Assembly: GCF_003010935.1 (NCBI RefSeq)
Contig: NZ_PGGN01000001.1
Location: forward strand, 62,001 to 126,000
DNA from: Phyllobacterium endophyticum
GTDB lineage: Bacteria; Pseudomonadota; Alphaproteobacteria; Rhizobiales; Rhizobiaceae
DNA length: 64,000 bases
Direction: 5' to 3'
This document shows positions 19,343 through 28,373 of the stretch, one piece after another. Every line of letters begins with the position of its first letter. Position 1 is the first letter of the stretch. The position numbers and the translations under genes are program-made. The notes under the pieces are model-generated. The model worked only from the letters and a program-made list of their open reading frames with translations, was not told where the DNA came from and did not search any database.

Positions 19343-20308
19343 CTATTCGCGCAATAAAGCGACCAACCTCCTGAATTCGGTATCCTTACCATTGCTTTTC
19401 CAACGGTTGACGAACCGACACACGATTTGCAGGTTGTCGAACTCATAGTGTCCATCGCTATCAATTCTGTCGAGTGAACACAGCAACTCCTTGTCGTCCT
19501 CATATCCATGATGTTGAAGCTGAAGTCCTGTTATGGCACAAAGTCCTTCTTGTGCATCGAGGAGTGCAGACAAATACGGCTCCAACTCCCTGTCAGGAAT
19601 GCGGAGCTCTTTGTTCTTCACTGTCTTCAGAACTTCCTGTCCATTCGATGTGGCAACAATGCCTTTGGCCATCATTGCCATGTAAGCAATCGAATTTTGG
19701 CGAGCGTTAAATGTGATGGCAGGGTTTTTCTTCTTTCGCTCAGCATTGGCTTTCCACTCCTGAAGGGAATGCCACGGTGATAGATCATCGCCATTTATCA
19801 GAGCGAGCGCATATTCAGCATTAGCTGGTCTGAGCTGCTGCAGCGTACCCTCCGTGAACATAAATTCTTTGGCACGCGAGTGGAGCCCCGTCCAATCAAG
19901 CTTGTTGCCAGCCCTGTTTACGTGTGCCCAAGGATCACAGGGTTTATGGCATATAATGACGTTTCGCCCGACACCAAAAGTTTCCTTCAGCGGTTCAAAC
20001 GAGGGCGCGTCCTGGCGAGAAATCGTCCACCACAGTTGGTTTTTTTCTCGGTGTATCCATACGTCTCCAGAGCTTTCGACAATCGTTGTCATCAAGTTGA
20101 ACCATCGCGAAGCGACTGGACGTGTTGGCGTGATGCCAGCAGCTGTCTTATCATGCTTCATCCTGTTTTGAATGTAGCTCTCGCGATCACCGGCCTCCCA
20201 AAAGCCTTGCACAGATATATCGTTCATTGTGGCGATGGTATTCCGAGCTAAACAATCGGGCCAAGCATAATTCTCGCGACCAAAATTGGCTATGTAGACC
20301 TTCAACAA
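19343..20308 (-). CDS. HNH-like endonuclease domain protein, last gene of the type I restriction operon
   Basis: This 321-aa protein has an unrecognised N-terminal two thirds and a C-terminal HNH-like domain from about residue 250: LCAITGLQL, then SLDRIDSDGHYEFDNLQIVC and NRWKSN, the layout of small HNH nucleases in which an Asp-Arg-Ile-Asp motif precedes the conserved Asn. The N-terminal part has a basic, aromatic composition without a known motif. The start is one of two adjacent TTG codons (20303-20308); GGAGG lies about 6 nt before, inside hsdS, and the gene overlaps hsdS by 7 nt. It is therefore translated with the restriction genes. It may be a nuclease effector or a DNA-recognition subunit; the exact role is unknown. 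Confidence 0.75.
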   Translation of the reverse strand: MLKVYIANFGRENYAWPDCLARNTIATMNDISVQGFWEAGDRESYIQNRMKHDKTAAGITPTRPVASRWFNLMTTIVESSGDVWIHREKNQLWWTISRQDAPSFEPLKETFGVGRNVIICHKPCDPWAHVNRAGNKLDWTGLHSRAKEFMFTEGTLQQLRPANAEYALALINGDDLSPWHSLQEWKANAERKKKNPAITFNARQNSIAYMAMMAKGIVATSNGQEVLKTVKNKELRIPDRELEPYLSALLDAQEGLCAITGLQLQHHGYEDDKELLCSLDRIDSDGHYEFDNLQIVCRFVNRWKSNGKDTEFRRLVALLRE

Positions 20309-21651
20309 TCGCCTCCTGACGCTTGGCGCCGTCGCGACTTCGGTTTGGCGTTGCGCTGGGACTTTATACGCTCCAGCAATGCGTTTGCCGGTTCATCCGC
20401 GGGGTCTTGCGGCACGAGTTCCCCCCGGAAAGCACTGGCTAGTACAGCTTGGTCGAGATGGTCAATCAGCCCACGCGCACCGGTGGTCTCAGAGGCAAAT
20501 CGATCGATCCATGCAAAAGCTCTCTCGATACATTTTACGGTTTCGGCCTGTTCGTCCTTTGAAAAGCTCGGAATTGGGAGATCGAGAAACTTCGACTGCG
20601 TCAGATTGAGACCGCTATCATTAATCCCTGTCTTCATTTCCTCCAGGGCGTCGAGACATTGCGGGGTGTTCAACATATAAGTAATGAACGTTGGGTCTGC
20701 AGTTTTGGGGTTAACTCGAAGGCGATACGCCTTATCGCACAACATTAATCGCGAATGAGCCTCGTTCACCATGCATGCAACCGCCACTCTGCTTCGCGGA
20801 CCGGCCCGCGTTATCAGTACGTCTCCAGCATTGAGGGTGATTGCCGGGCGGGGATTGAGGTGGGGGGGAAGTTTTTTGTTCGCACTGGCAACGAAGTTGA
20901 TCGGTTGGATCGCTGTAGTCTTGATTACAGCCCATTCGTTTGATTTGGCCGGTTCACTCTCGCATTTGGGGCTCCATCCTTGATCAAGTTTAACGACGAG
21001 TTCGGCTATCCGGATCGTAACGCCGCCGTTTCTTTTGTCAGAAGTAAAATGTCCCTCGTAGGCCGCAGCGAGAACGGCCTGCTTGTACTTTTCGATCAAA
21101 CGAGGGATATGGTCGAGGTGATTGCGGGCACGTTTGGATTTCGAGGAAAGGCGATCTATCTTCGATACAATACGTCGCTGTTCGGGTAGCGGCGGCAATG
21201 AAAATGGGAAGGACCGAATTGCTTGTTGGTTCAACGATGCTTGATTGACAGCATGCTGAGCGCGCATAGAAAACACCTCTTCGGCACGCAGATATCGGCA
21301 CTGTGCCTCGAAAAATTCCACGTCTACATCAGATGCAAGCGTAAACCTAAGAAGGTTTATTCCATGATACAAATCTCCTAGCCGATCCCTGTATATGGCC
21401 GTCTTACCGATATGCTTACCACTGTTTATGTGGCTAAAGAGTATGTCTCCGTCACAAAGTCTGTACTCTTGAGGCACACCCTCTCCATAACCAACTTTGC
21501 TTGTATTAATCTGCCCCGTAGCGATTGTCTCGATACGCGTGAGCGGAACGCCCAGCCCGTCCTTGTTCTGCGTGACGTTGTATCCGTTACGGATCGTAAG
21601 AATTACATCACCGAAAATCGTATCTTCCCAAGACTTTGGTTTTATCATCAT
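20302..21651 (-). CDS. hsdS: Type I restriction enzyme specificity subunit HsdS
   Basis: HsdS (449 aa) sets the DNA target of the type I complex. Two target-recognition domains are visible, about residues 10-170 and 215-390, each followed by a helical spacer: SLPPLPEQRRIVSKIDRLSSK after the first and SFSKDEQAETVKCIERAFAWID after the second. It overlaps hsdM by 4 nt (ATGA) at its start and the HNH-like gene by 7 nt at its end. The recognition sequence cannot be read off. Bipartite structure and length are normal, so it looks functional. Confidence 0.95.
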   Translation of the reverse strand: MMIKPKSWEDTIFGDVILTIRNGYNVTQNKDGLGVPLTRIETIATGQINTSKVGYGEGVPQEYRLCDGDILFSHINSGKHIGKTAIYRDRLGDLYHGINLLRFTLASDVDVEFFEAQCRYLRAEEVFSMRAQHAVNQASLNQQAIRSFPFSLPPLPEQRRIVSKIDRLSSKSKRARNHLDHIPRLIEKYKQAVLAAAYEGHFTSDKRNGGVTIRIAELVVKLDQGWSPKCESEPAKSNEWAVIKTTAIQPINFVASANKKLPPHLNPRPAITLNAGDVLITRAGPRSRVAVACMVNEAHSRLMLCDKAYRLRVNPKTADPTFITYMLNTPQCLDALEEMKTGINDSGLNLTQSKFLDLPIPSFSKDEQAETVKCIERAFAWIDRFASETTGARGLIDHLDQAVLASAFRGELVPQDPADEPANALLERIKSQRNAKPKSRRRQASGGDC

Positions 21652-23108
21652 TCTGCCGCTTCCGGGATTGTTATAGTATCCGGCTCCAGCTCTTCTGAAA
21701 GCGCCTCGATTTCCTCTAACGCGGCTTTCAGGTGGCCAATGATAGCGGCGGCAATGTCTTCGGGCTCGGTTAACGCCTCCTCTGCCTCGGCCTCAGTGTC
21801 GCGCAGCCATGCGATGTCGAGATTGTCATTGCGAGCGGTGATGACTTCGCGACTGAACCGTCGCCACCGGCCTTCCTCGCTATACTCACTCCTTTCCGCA
21901 CCCCCGTTCGGATCGGAGCCATAAGCGGCCTCGAACTCGGTGAAGTCAGCGACTGTAAGAGGGCGGGTTTTGCCAAAGGCGGGCATGTTGGCTCGCATAT
22001 CGTAAACCCAGACAGCGCTGGTGTTCGCTTTGTCTGTGGTGCCACGTCGGAAAAACAGGACATTGGTTTTAACACCCTGCGCGTAGAAGATGCCGGTCGG
22101 CAATCGGAGGATAGTGTGCAGGTTGCAGAGGTCCATCAACCATGTGCGGAGCCTTCGGCCGGTATTGTCTTCGAACAGCACATTGTCGGGGACAACAACG
22201 GCAGCACGCCCACCGGGCTTCAAGGCGCGGACGATGTGCTCGACGAAAGCTAGCTGCTTGTTCGATGTGTCCGCCGTCACCGAGAAGTCGGAGCGGGTCG
22301 GACGACCACCGCCCTTCTTGGTGCCGAACGGGGGATTGGTGAGAATAAGGTCGGCTTTTGTCAGTGTCTCGCCGTCAGGAGACAACGTGTCGATATTATC
22401 CACCCCCCCTTCAATGCCGTGGAGCAAAAGGTTCATCATACAGAGCCGATGGGTATCTGGGACAAGCTCCGCTCCTACAAATGCATTGTGTCGTTGAAAG
22501 AATGCCTGCGCTTCCGGCAGTTTGTACAGGTCGTCTGAATGATCCTTGATGTATCGGTCAGCAGCTACGAGAAAACCCGCGGTTCCCGCAGCGGGGTCTT
22601 GCACAACCTCCCCCGGCTGCGGCTGCATTAGCCGCACGATGCTGTCGATCAGCGGACGTGGAGTGAAGTACTGCCCCGCACCGGATTTCTTATCAGAAGC
22701 GTTCTTTTCCAACAGGCCCTCATAGAGATTGCCGAGGCCTTCCTCGCGGGCCGAAAACCAATCAAGCTGGTCAATATTCGAAGTCAATGCCTTCAAATTC
22801 GTTGGCTTGCGTAGCCGGGTCTGTGCATCGGTAAAGATGGCCCGGACAAGAACATCCTTGACTTCAGGCTTGCCAAGATCAAGCAGCATGCGCTTGTAAT
22901 ATTCGAGTTGTTCAAGACCTTCGCGTTTGGCAAGCGTCCCCCAGCGATAGTTGTCCGGCAAGCGGTTCTCGCGCCCGGTCTCCTCCAGCATTTTCAGGAA
23001 GAGAAGATAGGTTAGTTCCGTGACGTACTCGTTGTAGGTGACGCCGTCATCGCGCAGAACGTTGCAAAGGCCCCAGAGCTTGGCTACGATATCATTGGTG
23101 GTCGTCAC
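21648..23108 (-). CDS. hsdM: Type I restriction-modification DNA methyltransferase subunit HsdM
   Basis: HsdM (486 aa) is the N6-adenine methyltransferase of the complex. An HsdM N-terminal helical domain covers residues 1-130 (KLWGLCNVLRDDGVTYNEYVTE with LLFLKMLEE), followed by the catalytic domain with the SAM motif VQDPAAGTAGFLVAADRYI and the catalytic NPPF in LILTNPPFGTKKGG. The start is a GTG at 23108 overlapping the stop of the caspase-like gene (GTGA). The gene overlaps hsdS by 4 nt. The unusual point is that hsdM is not adjacent to hsdR. Confidence 0.96.
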   Translation of the reverse strand: MTTTNDIVAKLWGLCNVLRDDGVTYNEYVTELTYLLFLKMLEETGRENRLPDNYRWGTLAKREGLEQLEYYKRMLLDLGKPEVKDVLVRAIFTDAQTRLRKPTNLKALTSNIDQLDWFSAREEGLGNLYEGLLEKNASDKKSGAGQYFTPRPLIDSIVRLMQPQPGEVVQDPAAGTAGFLVAADRYIKDHSDDLYKLPEAQAFFQRHNAFVGAELVPDTHRLCMMNLLLHGIEGGVDNIDTLSPDGETLTKADLILTNPPFGTKKGGGRPTRSDFSVTADTSNKQLAFVEHIVRALKPGGRAAVVVPDNVLFEDNTGRRLRTWLMDLCNLHTILRLPTGIFYAQGVKTNVLFFRRGTTDKANTSAVWVYDMRANMPAFGKTRPLTVADFTEFEAAYGSDPNGGAERSEYSEEGRWRRFSREVITARNDNLDIAWLRDTEAEAEEALTEPEDIAAAIIGHLKAALEEIEALSEELEPDTITIPEAAE

Positions 23109-23746
23109 TTTGCATTCTCCACAAGATTTCTCACGCTTCCATCGGCGTCACGTTTACAAACGCTAAGTCCCAGTTCTTCGCATGCACCGCTCATAAGTTG
23201 CATGATTTTCTTGGTCGCTTTTTCGATCTGGTTCGGCGGATTTGCCAACTTATTGTTTAGCAGAGTGTAAAAAAATTGCTGGTCCAAGGCTGCCGAATAT
23301 ATCCAGTCGACTTCGGTTGAGTAACCAGACACCCAAGTCAACCCTTCGCATATCTCCAAAGTATCAGTTAAGAATTTTTCTGTTCCGATATGACAGACGC
23401 CAAAATGTATTCCTCTTATTTTATTGGGCTTTAGATATTTAGCCATAAAGCTGGGCAAGAGCTTTTGCGTTATAGATTTTCCATTGTGAAACTCTATTCG
23501 ATACGGCTTTCTATCGCCGTGTGAGGCCACATAAATATAATCAATTCTTTCATCGGCAGACACGCGTTCAAGACACTCGCCGAATGCTTCGGGAGATCCT
23601 ACTGTTTCATAATGATATGTGTGCGGATGGTTTTCGTGAAACATTTCGCAGGCCATCGTGTAGAGAGGTGCGATTGACACGTTCATGTAATTATACCAAC
23701 GAGTTTCTAATATAGCGATGCCGCTGTGTTTGGGTCTATTTTTCAT
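23105..23746 (-). CDS. Caspase-like cysteine protease candidate embedded in the restriction operon
   Basis: This 213-aa protein lies between hsdR and hsdM with 4-nt ATGA/GTGA overlaps on both sides. No annotated family is certain, but the arrangement fits a caspase/CHAT-type fold: a strand-His-Gly motif IDYIYVASHGD (His 76 from ATG 23746), then IRGIHFGVCHIGTEKFL with Cys 118 after a hydrophobic strand, then GLTWVSGYSTEVDWIYSAALDQQFF. The last motif resembles DUF6642-type proteins, which combine a HG strand, a GSC-like strand and GY..VDW...A.D. If catalytic, H76 and C118 form the dyad. It may be a death effector triggered when the restriction complex is challenged; that is inference. ATG 23746 is chosen because it overlaps the hsdR stop. 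Confidence 0.65.
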   Translation of the reverse strand: MKNRPKHSGIAILETRWYNYMNVSIAPLYTMACEMFHENHPHTYHYETVGSPEAFGECLERVSADERIDYIYVASHGDRKPYRIEFHNGKSITQKLLPSFMAKYLKPNKIRGIHFGVCHIGTEKFLTDTLEICEGLTWVSGYSTEVDWIYSAALDQQFFYTLLNNKLANPPNQIEKATKKIMQLMSGACEELGLSVCKRDADGSVRNLVENAK

Positions 23747-26700
23747 GCCGCACGCCACATTTCCTCATTTATCCCACCAAGAATGTTTTCAAGCTCTCCA
23801 TCGAAGACCTTGTTAAGCCGGTTGAACCCTCCATCAGTGATAAAGGGTTCTTTGTCTATGGCCTCGCGATCCACAATGACTTCTTTTTCGATCTGTTCGC
23901 CAATACGCTTAAGCCAACGCTTTTGTGGTTCAGTCCATTTACGACTAGCCATGATCGTTCGCATTGCAGATCGCACGCGATCTTCATAGGAAATCAGGGG
24001 GTCGCCGATTGCGGCCTGACGAACAAATCCTATAATGGATGCTGCAATTTCCTCATTCTTGGCATCAGCCCATGCCCTGCGTAGATTGGCTTCCGAATAG
24101 CCTTTGCGGTCAAGTGCAAGGCGAAGCTCTTTCAGATCAGCGCGGGTCAAATCGCGAGGACGCTGTACGACAAGCTTCAAAGCGGCAATGGTATTCACGT
24201 TATCGCGCACGAAGACAGAGAAGCCTTCGAGAAAATCTTCAGGTTTAACAGCATCGCCATAGCCACGTGTCACTGCCACTACCTCATCGGCGTGATGCGA
24301 GATCGGCACATAACGCGGGTTGTCGCCGTCCGACTGCCAGTCAAGGATCGGCGCGACGGCTGACCGTGCGGAGAGCCATGCGGCAACATCGGCGCCGGGT
24401 CCGTCGAGTATACGTTTCAGCATAGCATCCGGTGTCTCACCCGCGACGGCCTCAAACCGCTCTCGGGCTTCGTCTGGCAGCTTCTTCAGACGGCGCCGCA
24501 GCTTAACTGCAAGCTGTTCACGGATCACATCTCGTTGGACATCATTGGTCGCCTTGATCAGCTCGCGCACAAGCTGCTCAAAGCTAATCGACGGATTGAC
24601 GACCACTGGCTTCATATCAGTCAGGTTTTGAAGGTGCGGATAAAGGTCCACCGCGTCGAAGATGTGGAAAACTTCTTTACCAATCTCATCGCACTTCCGT
24701 GTCGCTCTCCCGATCATCTGCTCGTAGAGGATACGACTATTCACCCGGCGCAGGAAAACCAGGTTAGCAATCTTCGGCACGTCAATGCCAGTGGTGAGCA
24801 AATCAACTGTCACTACGATCTTCGGGGTGGCGTCATTGCGATACGACCGGATGAGGTTCTGCACTTTGTCCACACTACCCGTAATTTTTTTTACGGCAGT
24901 GTCGTCAATCTCGCCATACGCGTCGGCAAATGCCGTCTTGATGGCATCGACCACTATGTCGGCGTGGGCGTCGGTCGCAGCGAAGATCAGGGTCTTGCCG
25001 GGAAGCGCTGGATCAATGTGCTTGGCCAGTACCTCGGCGACAACCCGGTTGAACTCCGGTGTAATAACTTGCTTGTTGAACTGATCGACTTCAAATCGAA
25101 TTTCGTCGGGCGCATGAGCAAGGTCAACCTCCCCTGTCTGGGTGTTTAACAGATCAAGTTGCTCGTTTTTCTCGAACTTTATGCCCGCTCTCGCCAAGGC
25201 TGTCTCGATGCGGATCGGTGGCTCATGATCGATCAGGAAGCCGTCGATCACAGCCTCGCGATAGGAGTATTTGAAGATCGGCTCGCCAAAAATGTCGGTC
25301 GTGTGCAGAGCGGGCGTGGCCGTAAGTCCGATTTTCACCGCGTCGAAGTATTCCAAAACGCGCCGGTATTTGGATATGTAATCTTCCTGCCCCCGGAAGC
25401 TCAGCTCCGCATCGGACATTTCCCGGTCGAGGAGATAACCGCGATGGCATTCGTCGATGACCATGAGGTCATACTGATCGATGGGTGGGGTTTCGGATGT
25501 ATCGGTTGCGTAGAGCACACGCTTAACCAACCCTTGTATGGTGCAGATATGCACCTTGGTTTCAAGGTCGGGAGCTACGTCTTGCAGCCCCTTCAGCCCA
25601 AAAATCTCCGCGAATGTCTTACCTGACACGACCTTGGTAGTTGAGAACTCACCTTCCGTCTGATACCCGAGGGCGCTGCGGTCTACGACAAAACAGATGC
25701 GGCGGAACCGCTTCGCGGAAAGGAGACGGTAAAGCAGCGCAATTGCCAGCTTGGTTTTGCCGGTGCCAGTGGCCATCGCTACCAGCATCGACCTTTGCTC
25801 TGCAGACAGCGCATTCTCGACGGCACGGATAGCTCCCTCCTGATAAGGCCTCAGCGGAAAGTCGAAATCGAAAGGCTTATCTTTCAACGCAGCGGTGGCC
25901 GCGTCCTGATCAACCTCAAGTTGGCCAGCCAGCCCGTCCGGCGTCGGCCAGTCTCCAAGTACGCGGCGATGATTGGCGCTGCGGCGAGTATCGCGGAACC
26001 AGATGCCGCTTTCGGTCTTGATCTGCTTTAGGTAGGATCGACCGTTGGCGGCGAAGACAAACGGAACACGATGCTCGTCCCACGGCCCGCCTGCCGCGTC
26101 GAAGTCGGCGCTGTCCTTGATGCCGAATGAATAACGTTCGGCTTGATCAATAGCCGCCGAGACATTCTTCCGCCGCCGCTTCGCCTCTACGACGCCAACG
26201 AGCATTGTGCCGACGAATAAAGCATAATCAGCCGGTCCACTAGTCGTAGGCCATTCGGCAATCGCCATGTTGCGACCCTTTGCCGGACGGATACCCTTGC
26301 CAAACCGTAGCTCCTTTGTATCTGCTTCCCAGTCGCGATCCCGAAGCTGCTGATCGATCAACGCACGAGTTTCGCTTTCGTCAAGGTCGATCTTGGCCGC
26401 TGCCACCTCACCGAGTTCAACAAACTCTGCGGCGACCTTCGGCGCGGCGTTGGCGGCGTTCTGCAGCTCAAAAAGTTTCGCCTCGACTGCGGCCTTTTCT
26501 GCGTCAATGCTTTGAGCAAGCTCCTCCCACATCGTTCGATCTTGCGCTTCACGCATGAAGCGTTGCTCTGACGTCTCGTGGGCACGTGCGAGTTCCATCT
26601 TCTCAACTTCGACACGTGCAGTAGCGTCCATACTCGCAGCAACTTGTTGGCGCAGGGCCACTATTTCCTGCCGCAAGGTTGCGGCAGCATCGATAGGCTC

Positions 26701-27111
26701 TGGGGGCGGAACGAAGGGGCCAGGATTGAAGTTCGGCTGTCGAGCATACGTACGGTGAAACCAAACACCAAGAGAACGGGCAAACTTGAGGGCCGTCAAT
26801 GCGTCGGAATGTGTGCCCTTGATTTCATGCGCTGCTACATTGCCGACCTTTCGAATGGCATGGAACAGGTCGGCAGCTTCTTTAGGCAAAATACGTTCAT
26901 AGGAAAGGCGCCGAAGTATGGCGTCGAAGCTCTCGATTTCGTATACGGCGTGATGCGCGGAAATTAGCTTGGCGAGGAGTTCCGCGAATTGCCTCAGCTT
27001 GAAAATGGAAGTCGCTGGGTCGTCGCGGAAATACTTTTCCCCAAGAGCACCCAAGTCTTCCAACCTACTGTCATGCTGCCGAAGAAATCCAAAGTTCAGC
27101 GATGCAACCAT
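23743..27111 (-). CDS. hsdR: Type I restriction enzyme translocase/endonuclease subunit HsdR
   Basis: HsdR (1122 aa, EcoEI-like length) is the motor and nuclease subunit. An N-terminal DUF4145-type helical domain (about 1-115) is followed by a coiled coil (about 145-225), a PD-(D/E)xK nuclease region (GPADYALFV to GVVEAKRRRK, about 290-315), and a superfamily 2 helicase with Walker A MATGTGKTKLA near 450, DECHRG and LTATP motifs, and VDLLTTGIDVPKIANLVFLRRVNSRILYEQMIGRATRK. The C-terminus matches the EcoEI R-type helical end. A GGGGGT site precedes the ATG at 27111. It overlaps the caspase-like gene by 4 nt. All catalytic motifs look intact. Confidence 0.96.
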   Translation of the reverse strand: MVASLNFGFLRQHDSRLEDLGALGEKYFRDDPATSIFKLRQFAELLAKLISAHHAVYEIESFDAILRRLSYERILPKEAADLFHAIRKVGNVAAHEIKGTHSDALTALKFARSLGVWFHRTYARQPNFNPGPFVPPPEPIDAAATLRQEIVALRQQVAASMDATARVEVEKMELARAHETSEQRFMREAQDRTMWEELAQSIDAEKAAVEAKLFELQNAANAAPKVAAEFVELGEVAAAKIDLDESETRALIDQQLRDRDWEADTKELRFGKGIRPAKGRNMAIAEWPTTSGPADYALFVGTMLVGVVEAKRRRKNVSAAIDQAERYSFGIKDSADFDAAGGPWDEHRVPFVFAANGRSYLKQIKTESGIWFRDTRRSANHRRVLGDWPTPDGLAGQLEVDQDAATAALKDKPFDFDFPLRPYQEGAIRAVENALSAEQRSMLVAMATGTGKTKLAIALLYRLLSAKRFRRICFVVDRSALGYQTEGEFSTTKVVSGKTFAEIFGLKGLQDVAPDLETKVHICTIQGLVKRVLYATDTSETPPIDQYDLMVIDECHRGYLLDREMSDAELSFRGQEDYISKYRRVLEYFDAVKIGLTATPALHTTDIFGEPIFKYSYREAVIDGFLIDHEPPIRIETALARAGIKFEKNEQLDLLNTQTGEVDLAHAPDEIRFEVDQFNKQVITPEFNRVVAEVLAKHIDPALPGKTLIFAATDAHADIVVDAIKTAFADAYGEIDDTAVKKITGSVDKVQNLIRSYRNDATPKIVVTVDLLTTGIDVPKIANLVFLRRVNSRILYEQMIGRATRKCDEIGKEVFHIFDAVDLYPHLQNLTDMKPVVVNPSISFEQLVRELIKATNDVQRDVIREQLAVKLRRRLKKLPDEARERFEAVAGETPDAMLKRILDGPGADVAAWLSARSAVAPILDWQSDGDNPRYVPISHHADEVVAVTRGYGDAVKPEDFLEGFSVFVRDNVNTIAALKLVVQRPRDLTRADLKELRLALDRKGYSEANLRRAWADAKNEEIAASIIGFVRQAAIGDPLISYEDRVRSAMRTIMASRKWTEPQKRWLKRIGEQIEKEVIVDREAIDKEPFITDGGFNRLNKVFDGELENILGGINEEMWRAA

Positions 27112-27229
27112 ATCTACCCCCGGCTGCAGTGTTGCACGAAATGTTGACGATTTGTCTATCTCTTTAATACTGATTTCTCAGGCGACAGCCATGGGAAATT
27201 GGCGACGTCAATACAAAGCCGTTCAGTTA

Positions 27230-27811
27230 TCAGTCTTCAAGATCGCGAACCGCACCTTTAACATTCAGCAGTGCATGCTTTCCCAAGAATTTAATAAGCA
27301 CAACTTCAATTTTGTTACATAAATCTGCGTCAGCGACAGCAAGAAATGCCCCACGGACCACAAGCGGATGTTTAAACCAAAATCTGGTTTGGTGATCTTT
27401 AACACGCATTCGAACACTCGCTACAGATTTACCTACGTACACTGGTCGATCTGTTATGTCATAGAATACATATATTCCCGCTTTTTCAGGTACAGTTTCC
27501 AAGTCTGAAGGGGTGAAATCAGCCCATTCGTAACCTGCAATCGGCGACGCCTGTCTCTCGTCCTCCTCGATCTGCGGGGGGACGTTTTCCTGCAATGCAG
27601 CTGCAAGTTTCAACCTTGTCTCTTCCCTCGGAGAAACGGTATTACCCTTAACGATATTCCATACGCCGGTGTATGTGATGCCTGTCTTTTCGGCGAGGGC
27701 GTTGATCGACAGACCCTTGCGTTGCATTTCCAGGAGAAGCCATTCGCCGAAAGTTTGTCGTTGCGATAGATCGTTGAGAGCCTCGAAGCCGTCGGAATTT
27801 TCGTTGATCAT
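27230..27811 (-). CDS. HTH (Xre-type) fused to a GIY-YIG nuclease domain
   Basis: This 193-aa protein has an Xre-like helix-turn-helix at residues 20-75 (FGEWLLLEMQRKGLSINALAEKTGI, then WNIVKGNTVSPREETRLKLAAAL) and a GIY-YIG domain from about residue 110 (KAGIYVFYDITDRPVYVGKSVASVRMRV, then a conserved basic and aromatic stretch and an acidic NKIEVVLIKFL helix that would carry the catalytic Glu). The fusion could be a DNA-binding nuclease or a regulator of the adjacent restriction operon, whose hsdR starts 118 bp downstream. An AAAGGGG site precedes the ATG. I know no function for this exact fusion. Confidence 0.75.
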   Translation of the reverse strand: MINENSDGFEALNDLSQRQTFGEWLLLEMQRKGLSINALAEKTGITYTGVWNIVKGNTVSPREETRLKLAAALQENVPPQIEEDERQASPIAGYEWADFTPSDLETVPEKAGIYVFYDITDRPVYVGKSVASVRMRVKDHQTRFWFKHPLVVRGAFLAVADADLCNKIEVVLIKFLGKHALLNVKGAVRDLED

Positions 27812-27856
27812 AGCTTTGCCCCTTTGGGTCTGGTTTGTCGAATTTCGGGATAGTAA

Positions 27857-28366
27857 TTATAAGAATTTTGCAGCTTGCAGAATTTGCGACACACCATCTC
27901 GTTCATCTTGATATTTTATTACCGAACGAACATTAGGCATTCCCAATGCCATGAGTGAAATGTAGCCTTCACCAATCTGTAATAAGTGTAGGGAATGGTC
28001 CGGATTTTCGTATTGGACTTCATCAATTTTATTTCCATCATAATCTCTGAAGCACAGAATAACGGGAATTCCTGCTGTATCAGCAAGCTGGAGTTCAATC
28101 CCCATCCCAGTTGATGGAAAACTCGCTTCTGCGATCACAAGATCGGCCTCCTCGACCATCCTCCGATCCCACAGGTAACAATAGCGCGCCCTTTCCGAAA
28201 ACGGTTTGTCCGCAAGCTGGGGGTCACTATTGACCAACGCATATTTTACGTCGTCCACGCTATCCAACGACTTCAAATTTTGTGCAATCAGGTGAATGAA
28301 TTGGGTGTATTCGGTAAAATGATTTCGTGGAACGTGCGTGAGCCCGCAGGCGACGTATATCTTCAT
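27857..28366 (-). CDS. Nucleoside 2-deoxyribosyltransferase-like protein
   Basis: This 169-aa protein has the nucleoside-deoxyribosyltransferase-like Rossmannoid layout: MKIYVACGLTHVP at the start, WDRRMVEEADLVIAEASFPSTGMGIELQLAD in the middle (the family's Asp and Glu region with PSTG and GxE), and a short strand PVILCFRDYDG. Related folds include NAD- or nucleotide-cleaving effectors in retrons and other phage-defence systems. It starts 7 nt after the YaaC-like gene with a GAGGT site, so they are probably expressed together. Enzymatic activity is inferred from fold only; the earlier in-frame start at 28393 is less likely. Confidence 0.7.
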   Translation of the reverse strand: MKIYVACGLTHVPRNHFTEYTQFIHLIAQNLKSLDSVDDVKYALVNSDPQLADKPFSERARYCYLWDRRMVEEADLVIAEASFPSTGMGIELQLADTAGIPVILCFRDYDGNKIDEVQYENPDHSLHLLQIGEGYISLMALGMPNVRSVIKYQDERDGVSQILQAAKFL

Positions 28367-28373
28367 TTGTACC

